NCBI GenBank assembly: GCA_041665525.1
Contig: JBAYIS010000015.1
Location: forward strand, 9,553 to 73,552
DNA from: UBA8401 sp041665525
Lineage (GTDB): Bacteria; Bacteroidota; Ignavibacteria; UBA10030; UBA8401
Reading direction: 5' to 3'
Length of the DNA: 64,000 nt
Shown here in pieces: positions 1 through 9,040 of this stretch. The stretch's first letter is position 1, and each line of letters starts with the position of its first letter. The notes beneath the pieces were generated by a model. It ran no database searches. It saw only the letters and a list, made by a program, of their open reading frames with translations, and was not told the origin of the DNA. Position numbers and translations under genes: made by a program.

Positions 1-1
1 C

Positions 2-277
2 GCTGTTCCCCAACGGTTCGTTCTGGATCAGAATTATCCCAATCCTTTTAATCCGAGCACGACGATTGGATTTACACTTCAATCCTCTGGTCATGCGTCA
101 CTGAAAGTCTATGATGCGATTGGAAGGGAAGTCGCAACGCTGGCTAACGAAGTTATGGAAGCAGGCGTGTACCACCAAAAAGTGTTTAATGCATCGCAAC
201 TTTCCAGCGGAGTGTATTTCGCAACATTGACATCAGCAGGGAAATCGCAAATGCGGAAACTCCTATTGATAAAATAA
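2..277 (+). CDS. C-terminal fragment of a secreted protein with T9SS type-A sorting domain (partial)
   Basis: Only the last ~91 codons lie in the window; the frame is open to the left edge. The visible part is a complete T9SS type-A C-terminal sorting domain: it opens with DQNYPNPFNPSTTIGF, continues with the usual KVYDAIGREVATL strand and ends SSGVYFATL...KLLLIK. This domain directs export through the outer membrane by the type IX secretion system and is then removed. The functional part of the protein is outside the window, so its role is unknown. A perfect 14-bp hairpin follows directly after the stop. Confidence 0.9.
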   Translation, partial: AVPQRFVLDQNYPNPFNPSTTIGFTLQSSGHASLKVYDAIGREVATLANEVMEAGVYHQKVFNASQLSSGVYFATLTSAGKSQMRKLLLIK

Positions 278-283
278 TGTGCA

Positions 284-314
284 ATGGTGCCATCACTCAC
301 AGTGATGGCACCAT
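284..314. terminator. Strong hairpin between convergent genes
   Basis: Perfect inverted repeat ATGGTGCCATCACT, 3-nt loop CAC, AGTGATGGCACCAT, placed between the stop of the T9SS cargo gene (+) and the stop of the outer-membrane barrel gene (-). There is no long T-run on either side, so it is a likely bidirectional terminator or 3'-end stabiliser rather than a canonical intrinsic terminator. Confidence 0.6.
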
Positions 315-319
315 CGAAA

Positions 320-1471
320 TTAAAACGAATATTTTGCTCGGAGAAATATCGTTTGTCCGTATCCGCCATATTCACTCTGCGTATGGCCGGAAAATATCAA
401 TCCGAAGAATGATATATCAAGGTTTTCTATGACCGACCAGGATGCAGAGGGGACGAGAGCCGAAGAGTGATCATAGGGATTGTAAATAATGAATCCGGAC
501 AATCGCACGAGCGGATGAACGTCCAGTGAGATTTCATAAAAGAGTGACAAGCGAGCGGGCGATAATAGGCCAAGTGACCTGGAAGAGGGAAGAGCGAAGG
601 CAGCGCGTTCCGTAACCCCCTGATCATTATACAGTAACTCGGAATGCAGATAGATGTTGTTGGAAAATGTGTAATCAATGGAAAGAACAACGGACGTCGA
701 CCACATTCCGGAAATTGCTGGAAAAGAATGAAGGAGTTCAGCACTGATCTTTTTTGATGCTATCTCACCGCGAAACCCTGCTCCCTCAATATCTCCTGCC
801 CACGCAGCTCCGAAAAAAGGATAGAATCCTTGCACACCGCTGATAATGTGAAAATCATAATCCCATTGATTGAGAAGAATTTTTGCAGCAATGATCCTGC
901 GGGAGGAAGATTTTCCCGGTTTTACTGCTATCTCAATCTTCGACACTTCACTTAAAAAATATTGCCCGCGCAGTGCATCAACGCCGGGACGTTCCTCGTA
1001 ATCGAAATCAAGAATAGAGAGAGGATTAAACAGATCTGTGGGATTCCACACCAACGCTGTTCCCCAAGCAACCCGCTGTCTGCCAAGAGTGAACTGCGTA
1101 TTATTAACGGTTGCATCGATATAAAAACGATCAAGCTCCGAATGTGCAACCGATGATGAGGTATTCCACCATGCAACGTCAACATTCCCAAAGTCATGAT
1201 CAGATTCTATCGTGGAAAGGAAATTGGACGAATGTTCGACGCTCCCGCCGAGAAAGATCCGGTTTCGCAATTCGGCAACGGCGGTCAGCTCTTCCGATAG
1301 AAATACTTTGCTGTTAATGCGCGAATGAAAAATATGATCATTCACACGTCCAATGATAGGGATGTTCGCATTGCTGTACAAGTATTTTCCATATCCGCCA
1401 AGCTGATAGGATTCGGATTGGGCGAACGAAAGAATTGGGATGATAAGAAGGAGTGTTCGTCGTAAAAACAT
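320..1471 (-). CDS. Outer-membrane beta-barrel protein, DUF1302-like, of an export operon
   Basis: About 383 residues starting with a signal peptide (FLRRTLLLIIPILSFAQ) and ending in aromatic KYSF, as expected for a BAM-inserted outer-membrane barrel. An internal stretch GRQRVAWGTALVWNPTDLFN resembles the GRQ..WG...NP.D segment of DUF1302-type barrels. The start ATG at 1471 was preferred over an upstream in-frame TTG at 1528 because it begins the signal peptide and has GGAAG upstream. It is the last gene of a minus-strand operon behind an ABC ATPase, two FtsX permeases and a LolA-like carrier, which suggests it is the outer-membrane end of one export route. Substrate unknown. Confidence 0.75.
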   Translation of the reverse strand: MFLRRTLLLIIPILSFAQSESYQLGGYGKYLYSNANIPIIGRVNDHIFHSRINSKVFLSEELTAVAELRNRIFLGGSVEHSSNFLSTIESDHDFGNVDVAWWNTSSSVAHSELDRFYIDATVNNTQFTLGRQRVAWGTALVWNPTDLFNPLSILDFDYEERPGVDALRGQYFLSEVSKIEIAVKPGKSSSRRIIAAKILLNQWDYDFHIISGVQGFYPFFGAAWAGDIEGAGFRGEIASKKISAELLHSFPAISGMWSTSVVLSIDYTFSNNIYLHSELLYNDQGVTERAAFALPSSRSLGLLSPARLSLFYEISLDVHPLVRLSGFIIYNPYDHSSALVPSASWSVIENLDISFFGLIFSGHTQSEYGGYGQTIFLRAKYSF

Positions 1472-1544
1472 TTTGCGCTTCCAAAGAGTCGTTCGATGGC
1501 AGATCGGAACGATAAAACATTCAGGCAATGGATCAAAGGACCAC

Positions 1545-2222
1545 TTACGTATCGCTCGTAATCATTCCATCTACCAGTGTTATCACGCGGCGAGCACGCC
1601 GAATTACTTTCGAATCATGCGTCGAAAAGAGGAAGGTCATTCCGTATTCCTTGTTGAGATCTTCCATTAAATCGAGCAAAGACTCGGCAGTATGGGAATC
1701 GAGATTAGCCGTCGGTTCGTCCGCTAGAATGAAGTCCGGACGCGATGCCAGTGCTCGAGCAACTGCCACCCGCTGCTGCTGTCCGCCCGACATTTCGGCC
1801 GGCTTTCGGTCTGCACAATCTTCTAATCCTACCCGCCGTAATAATTCCATTGCACGGGCAGTCCGTTCTTTTGCACCAAGATTTTGCAGGAACATAATAA
1901 ATTCTACATTCTCCAGCGCTGTCAATACGGGGATAAGATTGTATGCCTGAAAAACAAAACCTATATGATGCAGGCGAAAATCGATTAATGCACTTTCTTT
2001 CATCGATGAAATAATGTTTCCGTTGAGAATGACTCTCCCTTCGGTAACGGCATCCAGCCCGCCGATAATATTCAGCAGCGTTGATTTCCCCGATCCGGAA
2101 GGACCGACAACAGCGGAAAATTCTCCCGGCTCTATGGTCAGCTCTATATCCTTGAGCGCCTGAACAGGGACTGCCCGGGTATTATAGATCTTGCTGACGG
2201 AATGGATTTCTATGATTGGCAT
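1545..2222 (-). CDS. ABC transporter ATP-binding protein, LolD/MacB type
   Basis: 225-residue ATPase of the family that partners with FtsX-type permeases. Walker A VVGPSGSGKSTLLN, Q-loop region FVFQAYNLIPVLTALEN, signature MSGGQQQRVAVARAL, Walker B DFILADEPTANLD and the switch His in FLFSTHD are all present and intact, so it should hydrolyse ATP. The start has TAGGAATATCCT upstream and the gene follows the 3455-2238 permease by 15 bp, placing it in the same transcript. It would power mechanical extraction of a lipid or lipoprotein from the inner membrane, or a MacB-like export step; LolD itself is one possibility, but two unlike permeases and the partner genes make orthology uncertain. Confidence 0.93.
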   Translation of the reverse strand: MPIIEIHSVSKIYNTRAVPVQALKDIELTIEPGEFSAVVGPSGSGKSTLLNIIGGLDAVTEGRVILNGNIISSMKESALIDFRLHHIGFVFQAYNLIPVLTALENVEFIMFLQNLGAKERTARAMELLRRVGLEDCADRKPAEMSGGQQQRVAVARALASRPDFILADEPTANLDSHTAESLLDLMEDLNKEYGMTFLFSTHDSKVIRRARRVITLVDGMITSDT

Positions 2223-2237
2223 AGGATATTCCTACAA

Positions 2238-3455
2238 TTATGCTATGGTGCGTATTGCTTCCACTGGCTTCAATCGTACCGCCTTTACTGCAGGGTACAG
2301 CGCAGCAATGATCGATGTTACGATCATCATTATCGTTAATTGACCGTACACCGAAAGCCGGATATACGGATACAGCATCGAAGGAATACCGTATGCGGAC
2401 AATCCCTCTGAAATGACTGCCAAATTGATCCCCTGTGCTTGATAATATTCCACCGCACTCCATCCGACAATCACGCCAATGACTCCGCCGGTAAACGAAA
2501 GAAAGAGAGATTCCAGAATGATCATCGAAAACAGCCTCCGCCGGTACATACCAACCGCCAGAAGCACTCCGAAATCACGCACACGGTCCAGTACGGACAT
2601 CATCAGCGTATTCGTCAATCCAAAAAGAAGCGCAAACAGGATTAAACCAAGAAAAAAGATATTAATCACATCGGTCATGTCGGCGACCAACTTCAGTTCG
2701 GGAGAGATATCTCTCCACGTTTCCACAAGCACCGCATCAGGCAAGCTACGCTGAAGAGTTCGCTGAGTACTATCCAGCAGGGCGGATCCGTATGTCCGGA
2801 TGATGATCTCGTGGATGGGAGCCGGAGTGCCGAGCAGTTCTGCAAGGTCCTTCTGCCGGATGAAAACATTCATCGCATCAAAGAGTGAAGCGTCGCTTCT
2901 AAAAATTCCTGAAATGCGGAAAGCTGCATACATGATGTTTCCGTCCGCTCCGGAGAAACTGAGCACGATGCGTGAATGGAGTTTTATTTTCAATTTTTCC
3001 GCAAGTTTTTTTCCGATGACAATACTATTGCGCGTTTCAAGATATGATCCTTCGACGATGCTCGTTGAAATTGCCGTCGTTTGTTTTTCCAATTCAGGGT
3101 CGATAGCAATAATCATAACGCCGGACGCGATAGTTGCCGAGGAAGCCATTCCCTCGATAGTGGAATGCGTTGCAAAAGAACGGATGTCTGGCATCGACTG
3201 CAGCATATGCACAATGGAATCAGATTCAGGCAATGTTTGCCGAATCAACTGATCTCGTTTGTACGCATGCGTATGGAGTTGTATGTTCCCAAGACCTCGA
3301 TTGATGGAAGAATCAACCATTGAATCGTACATACCTGTCATTAATCCCACTGAAAACAGGCCGGCAGCCAGTCCTACAGCAGTAGCTGCTAAAATCACAA
3401 GACTCCGTTTTTTGTTCCGCCAGATATTCTTCCAGGCGAAGATCACCATCATCAT
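2238..3455 (-). CDS. FtsX-like ABC transporter permease
   Basis: 405 residues with the LolC/E and MacB-type layout: one N-terminal membrane helix after WKNIWRNKKRSLVILAA, a large periplasmic MacB-PCD-like domain (about residues 45-240), then three C-terminal helices, the last after LYPAVKAVRLKPVEAIRT. The start overlaps the stop of the upstream permease by 4 bp (ATGA) with a good GGAGGTGTTCG ribosome-binding site, so the two permeases are translationally coupled and probably form a heterodimer. It supplies the membrane part of the transporter powered by the ATPase encoded 15 bp downstream. Confidence 0.9.
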   Translation of the reverse strand: MMMVIFAWKNIWRNKKRSLVILAATAVGLAAGLFSVGLMTGMYDSMVDSSINRGLGNIQLHTHAYKRDQLIRQTLPESDSIVHMLQSMPDIRSFATHSTIEGMASSATIASGVMIIAIDPELEKQTTAISTSIVEGSYLETRNSIVIGKKLAEKLKIKLHSRIVLSFSGADGNIMYAAFRISGIFRSDASLFDAMNVFIRQKDLAELLGTPAPIHEIIIRTYGSALLDSTQRTLQRSLPDAVLVETWRDISPELKLVADMTDVINIFFLGLILFALLFGLTNTLMMSVLDRVRDFGVLLAVGMYRRRLFSMIILESLFLSFTGGVIGVIVGWSAVEYYQAQGINLAVISEGLSAYGIPSMLYPYIRLSVYGQLTIMMIVTSIIAALYPAVKAVRLKPVEAIRTIA

Positions 3456-4687
3456 CGAACACCTCCGCGTCCTTGCAAAGCTGAGACCGGCCGGATCTTT
3501 CGAATGAAAAAGAGCGGATACAACGAGGCGAACAGCGCCAGCACAAACACTGCTGCTGTTTGTGATAGAAAAATCGATGGTTCCAGCAGGAGCGGCACGA
3601 TCGGTTCCAATCCATACGCAAGATACGCCTGCGCGTAATCGCCGGTCAGGCGGATTGGATAGAGACTGAAGTAAAGAATAATGGGGAACGCGCCGATCAT
3701 ACCCGAGACGGCGCCGACAAATGAAATAAAAAGTGTCTCAATGGTGGTCACAATCAGCAGCTTTGTCCGGGTCATACCCAAGGCGATGAGCAGTCCGAAT
3801 TCACGCGTCCGTTCAATAGTCATCATCATTACCGTTCCAAATACGCCGAAACCGATTACCAAATAGAGGATGCCCAGCATGATCACTCCGCTGGCATTGT
3901 CCGCTTCAATGCCCTGCACCAGTTCCGGCGACATTTGTTCCCAATTCATGACGACAAGCTGTGTATCGATATGCGCACGTATTTCCGACTGTATTGTTTT
4001 CAACATTGTAGCGTCATCGACCATCAATACGATGGAAGTGATTCGTCCATTCGTATTGAAGAGTTCTTGGGCTTTGGCGAGTGAAAGGACAGTCATAGCG
4101 TTGTTCAACTGCGGGATAGGAAAGAGAATGATTCCCTCCACCACCAGCTGGTCAGCGGCGGTGACTCCTTGATAGCCCTGTCCGAACACAATCACGGTAT
4201 CGCCGATGTTGGCCTGCAGCCGATCGGCCAATCCTTCAGAAATCATAATACCTTGCGATGAATCGGTGAGATATGTTCCTTTGATGATTCTCTTTTTCAG
4301 TCCGGTGATTTTGTTCTCATTTTCCGGATCAATACCAATGATTGGCGTGATGCGTGTTTCGAGTGCATGAGAGATAAGCGCAACGGATTCAACACGCGGA
4401 TCGATTATGGTAATGCGTGGATGCTTTCGCAGCATTGCCTGAAGAGATTCGGTGGGTGTAAAGCTTTCATCGAATGACCGGTCTTCCCAATATCCTTTCC
4501 CCTGGACCTGGAGATATCCTGTATAGAACGAGACACTGGTGTCCACCATGTAATCGTACTGACCCAGTTGCATCGCTCTCATAACCAATGCCAGAAGAAC
4601 GGCAAAGAAAATTGATGCCGCCGCAAGCATGGTGCGCCGCCTGTTCCTCCACAAATTACGCCAGGCAAAAAGAAGATAATACTTCAT
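3452..4687 (-). CDS. FtsX-like ABC transporter permease (first of the pair)
   Basis: About 411 residues, same architecture as its downstream neighbour: helix after FAWRNLWRNRRRTMLAAASI, extended periplasmic domain, and three closing helices around MMMTIERTREFGLLIALGMT and LFASLYPLFFIRKIRPVSAL. The two proteins are only moderately alike, consistent with a LolC/LolE-like heterodimer. The ATG at 4687 is preferred to an in-frame GTG at 4702; neither has a clear ribosome-binding site. It lies about 80 bp downstream of the LolA-like carrier gene on the same strand. Confidence 0.88.
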   Translation of the reverse strand: MKYYLLFAWRNLWRNRRRTMLAAASIFFAVLLALVMRAMQLGQYDYMVDTSVSFYTGYLQVQGKGYWEDRSFDESFTPTESLQAMLRKHPRITIIDPRVESVALISHALETRITPIIGIDPENENKITGLKKRIIKGTYLTDSSQGIMISEGLADRLQANIGDTVIVFGQGYQGVTAADQLVVEGIILFPIPQLNNAMTVLSLAKAQELFNTNGRITSIVLMVDDATMLKTIQSEIRAHIDTQLVVMNWEQMSPELVQGIEADNASGVIMLGILYLVIGFGVFGTVMMMTIERTREFGLLIALGMTRTKLLIVTTIETLFISFVGAVSGMIGAFPIILYFSLYPIRLTGDYAQAYLAYGLEPIVPLLLEPSIFLSQTAAVFVLALFASLYPLFFIRKIRPVSALQGRGGVR

Positions 4688-4765
4688 AGGAAATATTGAC
4701 ACGGGAGTTGTAGTTCATTGATCCACTAAGCGATCAACGTTGAATGTCATGGATCAATTGCCTGC

Positions 4766-5503
4766 TCATCTCAGCCGGCTCATATTTTGAATGGAGAAAA
4801 ACTCCGGCGTGATATTCACATCGAAATCCAATTCGATTGTTTCGAAACTAGTTTTGTTCCCCGGTTTATTATGAGGGATCATTTCAGAATACGAAGGGAG
4901 AAGATGTCCGTCGAAGAGTTTTGGCTTGCTTCCGATCATCGTCCGCACCAACACGCCGTCCTCGTCATAGAATTCTTCCTTTAACTGCATATACCCCTTT
5001 TTGGAGATCCACGTTATGATCTTGCCCCACACCACGCCGGCATCCGGATTTGGGACCAGTTCTATTTTATAACATTCGAATCCTCCGAACGCTTCTTCTC
5101 CGCGAAGCGTGTGGACATAATCATTCACGACTGAAGACTGCCGCACAAGATCATCATTGGTAAAATCTGAACCCATCCAGGATGCAAGCATCATGGAAGG
5201 AGGGATCTTGATCGTCTTCTGTATATTCGGGATCCAGTTCCACACTTCGTTTTTTCTCTTTAGTGTTACAGAACCTTTGTCCCGCGCCGGTTCTAAAATA
5301 TAGACAATCGAAAAATCCGGTTCGATCGACCACGCCTTCATGGAAACAGTGCGGCTCCAGGTTGGTTTTGTTATGGTCATCGTGATGACCGAATAGGTCT
5401 TTTTCCCGTACATCAGGTCGATCGCTTTTTGAAGGATCTCTGTTGCGTTTTGTGAGAGACTTGGCGTGGAGAAAAGGAGAAAGGCGATGAACAATCGTAC
5501 CAT
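4766..5503 (-). CDS. Outer membrane lipoprotein-sorting (LolA-like) periplasmic carrier
   Basis: About 245 residues: signal peptide VRLFIAFLLFSTPSLSQ, then a LolA-like fold of the COG2834/pfam17131 type (segments SVITMTITKPTWSRTVSMKA, NEVWNWIPNIQKTIKIPPS, MMLASWMGSDFTNDDLV). Such proteins carry acyl or other hydrophobic cargo across the periplasm. The ATG at 5503 has CCGGAG five bases upstream; an upstream TTG at 5521 is less likely. As first gene of the five-gene operon it fits as shuttle between the FtsX/ATPase complex and the barrel protein encoded at the operon end. Known relatives work in lipoprotein sorting, but this subgroup often sits beside DUF1302 and RND genes instead. Confidence 0.85.
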   Translation of the reverse strand: MVRLFIAFLLFSTPSLSQNATEILQKAIDLMYGKKTYSVITMTITKPTWSRTVSMKAWSIEPDFSIVYILEPARDKGSVTLKRKNEVWNWIPNIQKTIKIPPSMMLASWMGSDFTNDDLVRQSSVVNDYVHTLRGEEAFGGFECYKIELVPNPDAGVVWGKIITWISKKGYMQLKEEFYDEDGVLVRTMIGSKPKLFDGHLLPSYSEMIPHNKPGNKTSFETIELDFDVNITPEFFSIQNMSRLR

Positions 5504-5714
5504 AGGGGCTCCGGCAAACAAATTTCACCTGCGTAAGTATTCATGCTGCAGAGACAATATATTATGTTTTTCGGCAAGAATAAAATGGTATTGCATTCTT
5601 ACCATTCAAAAGAACGAATGCTCATGGTTGACCGCCGTATAAAATGTGATCCGGCCATTGATATTCCATAAATACGGCATTTCTATCGAAGCAAATTATT
5701 TGTACAATAGACAT

Positions 5715-6623
5715 ATGGACTCTGTAAGAAAACAACAAATATTTGCTATCCGTCTTTCCCTGGCAATCGGTGTGCTGATGCTCGTCGGAAAATGGTATGC
5801 ATTCCTCATTACGGGCTCAGCGGCAATTCTCTCTGATGCAGCGGAATCGGTTGTTCATATCATCGCTGTCGCTTTTGCCGCCTACAGCATGTGGCTTAGT
5901 TACCAGCCGGCGGACGAAAGCCATCCGTATGGTCACGATAAAGTCAGTTTCTTCTCCGCAGGGATTGAAGGAGGATTGATCATCATCGCGGCAATGTTCA
6001 TTATTTATGAATCGATCCATAAGCTGGTAGTCGGGATCGTTCTTCAAAATCTGGATGTCGGAACCTATATTATTTTTGGCGCTTCCGTGATCAATCTATG
6101 TTTGGGCGGATTTCTTGTTTGGCGGGGGAAAAAAGGAAATTCACTCATTCTGGTTGCCAACGGAAAACACGTACTGACAGATTCCTGGACAAGTTTCGGT
6201 GTTGTTGCCGGATTGCTATTGACCCAATGGACTGGATGGCTCCCGTTTGATCCTCTTGTTGCTGTCGCCGTAGCAGTGAATATATTGTGGGAGGGTGGAA
6301 AATTAGTCCGTCAGTCAGTCGGCGGATTGATGGATGAAGCAAATCCCGAGCTGGAAAAAAAAATCCACAGTGTGCTGCAGGAAGAAACGTCCAAAAGAAA
6401 TCTGCAATATCACGAACTACGGTACCGCGACAGCGGAAATTCCGTTTGGATCGAATTCCATCTTCTCTTCCACAAGGGGACGATGCTGGAGGAGGCACAT
6501 AAAATGTCTACGGAGATTGAAGCTTCGGTAGCCGATATCTTAAAGCACAAAACACACATACTTACCCATCTGGAACCGATCGATGATCACGACGAAGCAC
6601 ATCCCCCCGGATTACGGCATTGA
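5715..6623 (+). CDS. Cation diffusion facilitator family transporter
   Basis: About 302 residues with five to six membrane helices and a cytoplasmic C-terminal domain. The CDF signature is clear: SAAILSDAAESVVHI in helix II, HPYGHDKVSFFSAGIEG before helix III, and KHVLTDSWTSFGVVAGL in helix V with the HxxxD metal site; helix II has DAAES (Asp but Glu at the usual second acidic position). The C-terminal ferredoxin-like domain contains LRYRDSGNSVWIEFHLLF. It should exchange Zn2+, Fe2+ or Mn2+ for protons at the inner membrane. ATG at 5715 is preferred over GTG at 5646. It stands alone and ends at a bidirectional terminator. Confidence 0.92.
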   Translation: MDSVRKQQIFAIRLSLAIGVLMLVGKWYAFLITGSAAILSDAAESVVHIIAVAFAAYSMWLSYQPADESHPYGHDKVSFFSAGIEGGLIIIAAMFIIYESIHKLVVGIVLQNLDVGTYIIFGASVINLCLGGFLVWRGKKGNSLILVANGKHVLTDSWTSFGVVAGLLLTQWTGWLPFDPLVAVAVAVNILWEGGKLVRQSVGGLMDEANPELEKKIHSVLQEETSKRNLQYHELRYRDSGNSVWIEFHLLFHKGTMLEEAHKMSTEIEASVADILKHKTHILTHLEPIDDHDEAHPPGLRH

Positions 6624-6650
6624 TTGGCACATTGGTGAAACACTTTAAAA

Positions 6651-6682
6651 CAAAAACTCCCGAATATTTCCGGGAGTTTTTG
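6651..6682. terminator. Bidirectional intrinsic terminator
   Basis: CAAAAACTCCCG, 8-nt loop, CGGGAGTTTTTG. The A/T ends give a T-run on both strands, so it serves the CDF gene (+) and the FadL-like gene (-). Confidence 0.9.
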
Positions 6683-6699
6683 TTTGTAGAACAGTTCAG

Positions 6700-7974
6700 T
6701 TAGAACGAATATCCAACATTTAAGCTGATAAGGTTTGCGGAGCTTTTATACGTTCCGTAGAACGTTGTTGAAGTGCTTGGTTTATATGTCGAGGCACGAT
6801 CTTCGAACATCACAAGCAGATAAGATGCATCAACGGTGAGATTGTCGTTGATTTTATATCCTGCGCCCACGGAGATGTCGTTACGGTCTGCATCCGGAAG
6901 CATCGGTTCCATTTTATCCACCGGTTGCGGCGTCATATCACGGATGTATCCAGCGCGGACCATCAATTGATCGTTGACTTTATACTCGCCGCCAAGACGG
7001 ATCATCATCGCATCTTCCCATTTTTTATCAGCTGTTGAGCTTTTTTGTAATATGCCGAGTGGTGAAACGGGTCCATTTGGAAGTGTTATATCTAATTTGT
7101 CGTAACTTGACCAGCCAACGTATTGTATGTCAACTTCTACGGTTAATTCCGGCATCACATCATAGGCTACACCAACTTGCAAACTGCTCGGCATCGGAAG
7201 TGATACTTTACCTTCGCCTCCTGGAAAGTATGCCTGCAGTGCCTGCATATCGGTAAAAGTTGCATCACCCGTGAACTCAATATCAACTAGCGAACGGTAC
7301 GAAGCACCTAGTGAAAGTTTTTCCATAGGTTTATAGATAACACCAAGGTTGAAACTGATTCCATTGCCATCACCTTCCAGATTCACCGTTCCGTCCTTTG
7401 TCGACGGAGTTGGAGGTGCTAACGAACTATAAGTCTGTGCTCGTTGTTTGATTTTTGCATTTGCAATAACATAACTGACACCGACTCCAACGGACAAATT
7501 ATCGTTTATTTTATATGCGACAGTCGGATTGATGTAGAATGTCTGCAAGTCAGTTTTTACAGTAAGTTTTCTACCGATCCATTCATTATCCCATTCTGTT
7601 CCCAGCCCGTATGGATTGTAAATACCTAATCCTACAACCAATTGATCATTAACTGCGTAGGATCCATAAATATTGGAGGGATAAAACATCTGATCGACCA
7701 TTTTGGATTCTGTTGTTGCCGGTGTCGGTCCTGTAAATGTTGTTGACGGAAAAATCAATGTTGTTCCAACAAGAACATTCATTCCCTTTTGGAAACCTAA
7801 TCCGGCTGCATTAAAGAACATTGCGGATCCATCTGACGCTCTAGCAGCGAACGCACCGCCCATACCTGTTGCGCGTGCACCGTGTTCATTAATTTGATAT
7901 CCGCCTGCAAATGCCACAAATTGAACTGTTGCAACGAGCAGCAGTGTGGCAAGGAATTTTGTAAGATGTTTCAA
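6700..7974 (-). CDS. FadL/OmpP1/TodX family outer-membrane transport protein
   Basis: About 424 residues: signal peptide KHLTKFLATLLLVATVQFVA, then the FadL hallmark GGYQINEHGARATGMGGAFA with the N-terminal hatch residues and SAMFFNAAGL, and a C-terminal barrel ending SLNVGYSF. Family members take up long-chain fatty acids or aromatic hydrocarbons across the outer membrane. The TTG at 7974 is chosen because GGAGGTAACC precedes it by five bases; an ATG at 7986 overlaps that ribosome-binding site. A sigma-70-like promoter lies at 8013-8041. The pairing with a soluble acyl-ACP desaturase elsewhere in the window hints at active fatty-acid metabolism but no direct link is shown. Confidence 0.93.
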   Translation of the reverse strand: MKHLTKFLATLLLVATVQFVAFAGGYQINEHGARATGMGGAFAARASDGSAMFFNAAGLGFQKGMNVLVGTTLIFPSTTFTGPTPATTESKMVDQMFYPSNIYGSYAVNDQLVVGLGIYNPYGLGTEWDNEWIGRKLTVKTDLQTFYINPTVAYKINDNLSVGVGVSYVIANAKIKQRAQTYSSLAPPTPSTKDGTVNLEGDGNGISFNLGVIYKPMEKLSLGASYRSLVDIEFTGDATFTDMQALQAYFPGGEGKVSLPMPSSLQVGVAYDVMPELTVEVDIQYVGWSSYDKLDITLPNGPVSPLGILQKSSTADKKWEDAMMIRLGGEYKVNDQLMVRAGYIRDMTPQPVDKMEPMLPDADRNDISVGAGYKINDNLTVDASYLLVMFEDRASTYKPSTSTTFYGTYKSSANLISLNVGYSF

Positions 7975-8012
7975 GGTTACCTCCATTTATGTTGGTAATG
8001 ATTATCGTTGCG

Positions 8013-8041
8013 AATATGGTTAATGAAAAAATGAAAAGCAA
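8013..8041 (-). promoter_or_regulatory. Candidate promoter of the FadL-like gene
   Basis: On the minus strand TTGCTT, 17 nt, CATATT, about 40 nt upstream of the start codon. Four of six bases of each hexamer match the housekeeping consensus. Confidence 0.45.
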
Positions 8042-8072
8042 AAAGATTCGTTGAGAATTTATATATGCGCCA

Positions 8073-8101
8073 TTGATTATATTTTATACAGTACGTATAA
8101 T
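8073..8101 (+). promoter_or_regulatory. Consensus sigma-70-type promoter
   Basis: TTGATT, exactly 17 nt, TATAAT, 25 nt upstream of the lipoprotein ATG at 8126. The -10 is a perfect consensus, unlike the TAnnTTTG type seen at other genes here. Confidence 0.7.
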
Positions 8102-8125
8102 AGCACAGGTATGGAGGAAATACGT

Positions 8126-8965
8126 ATGAAATACAGGACATTTTTATCGGTTTTCACGTTATCATGTATGGTCTTCTTCGGCTGCAGAGCAGATGATCCG
8201 GCACCAACGGATACATCAATTCCAAGCGAAGCTGTCCCCGCAAATATATTTCCTCTCTCAAAAGGTAAGCGATTCGGTTTTTCCGGATACCTTACATCCG
8301 GTTCTACTGAAACCGCTGTGGCAGGATCCGATAGTCTTCAGGCAAGCTGGTTCGTGGTCGGCGATACATCGGTCGCATCGGTCTTCGGTGATTCGGCTGC
8401 ATTGCATATAACGCCTGCTACAGCAACGTTGATACTCGACAGTCTGCACGAACCCGGATTTGTTTCGCCGGCAAAATTGACGCCGGTGTTTGTCTACAAA
8501 GATAATTCCAGCAACTATTATTATCTCACCAATTTTGGAAATGTATTCCGGACGTATGGCGTTTCATCGGATACGGGATCAGCACATTCTGTTCGGCGCG
8601 ATTCTTTAAATTTTATCAAGCTCACTCCGGGTAGTGCAAAAACCGGTGAGTCATTCACGGTGTTCAATAAACAATACAAGGCATATCCTGCTACCTTTGG
8701 CTCTGTTGAGATTCTGTTGACTATTAACATCGAAGGGAAATTTGAACGGAAAGAATCTATTGCCATGAAACTCAACGGAAAAGACACTACCATCTCCGCC
8801 TATTATCTGACGATAACGAGTATTTCAACATTGGGAGCATTACCGCCGCAATCGGCTATCAATGCAAAGTTCTGGCTGGCGGAAGGGATTGGTCCCGTGC
8901 AAATGTTCCTTGCCGGCGACACCGAGGCGCCGGGCAGTTTCCGGAAACTGATATCGCTGCAATAA
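8126..8965 (+). CDS. Putative lipoprotein of unknown function
   Basis: 279 residues. A lipoprotein signal peptide (KYRTFLSVFTLSCMVFFGC) puts the acylated Cys at about residue 20, followed by an acidic/Pro/Thr-rich linker. The remainder is beta-rich with no motif I recognise; it includes a repeated pattern of Tyr/Thr strands and one free Asp/Glu-rich end. The ATG at 8126 has GGAGG eight bases upstream and a consensus promoter 25 bp further up; an upstream in-frame start at 8051 lies before the promoter and is rejected. Single-gene unit, closed by a terminator at 8990-9017. Probably exposed in the periplasm or on the outer membrane. Confidence 0.75.
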   Translation: MKYRTFLSVFTLSCMVFFGCRADDPAPTDTSIPSEAVPANIFPLSKGKRFGFSGYLTSGSTETAVAGSDSLQASWFVVGDTSVASVFGDSAALHITPATATLILDSLHEPGFVSPAKLTPVFVYKDNSSNYYYLTNFGNVFRTYGVSSDTGSAHSVRRDSLNFIKLTPGSAKTGESFTVFNKQYKAYPATFGSVEILLTINIEGKFERKESIAMKLNGKDTTISAYYLTITSISTLGALPPQSAINAKFWLAEGIGPVQMFLAGDTEAPGSFRKLISLQ

Positions 8966-8989
8966 CGGTATGCTGATGATTTAAAATGA

Positions 8990-9017
8990 CAACGTCCGAT
9001 GGTGCTATCGGACGTTG
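8990..9017 (+). terminator. Intrinsic terminator
   Basis: CAACGTCCGAT, loop GGTGCT, ATCGGACGTTG followed by TTGTTTGTT. It ends the lipoprotein gene and lies in front of the convergent TPR gene. Confidence 0.85.
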
Positions 9018-9040
9018 TTGTTTGTTCGGTTCACTTTCGA

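Noticed and set aside
1472..1528. Upstream TTG start for the outer-membrane barrel gene
   Set aside because: It has no ribosome-binding site and would bury the signal peptide; the ATG at 1471 begins it exactly.
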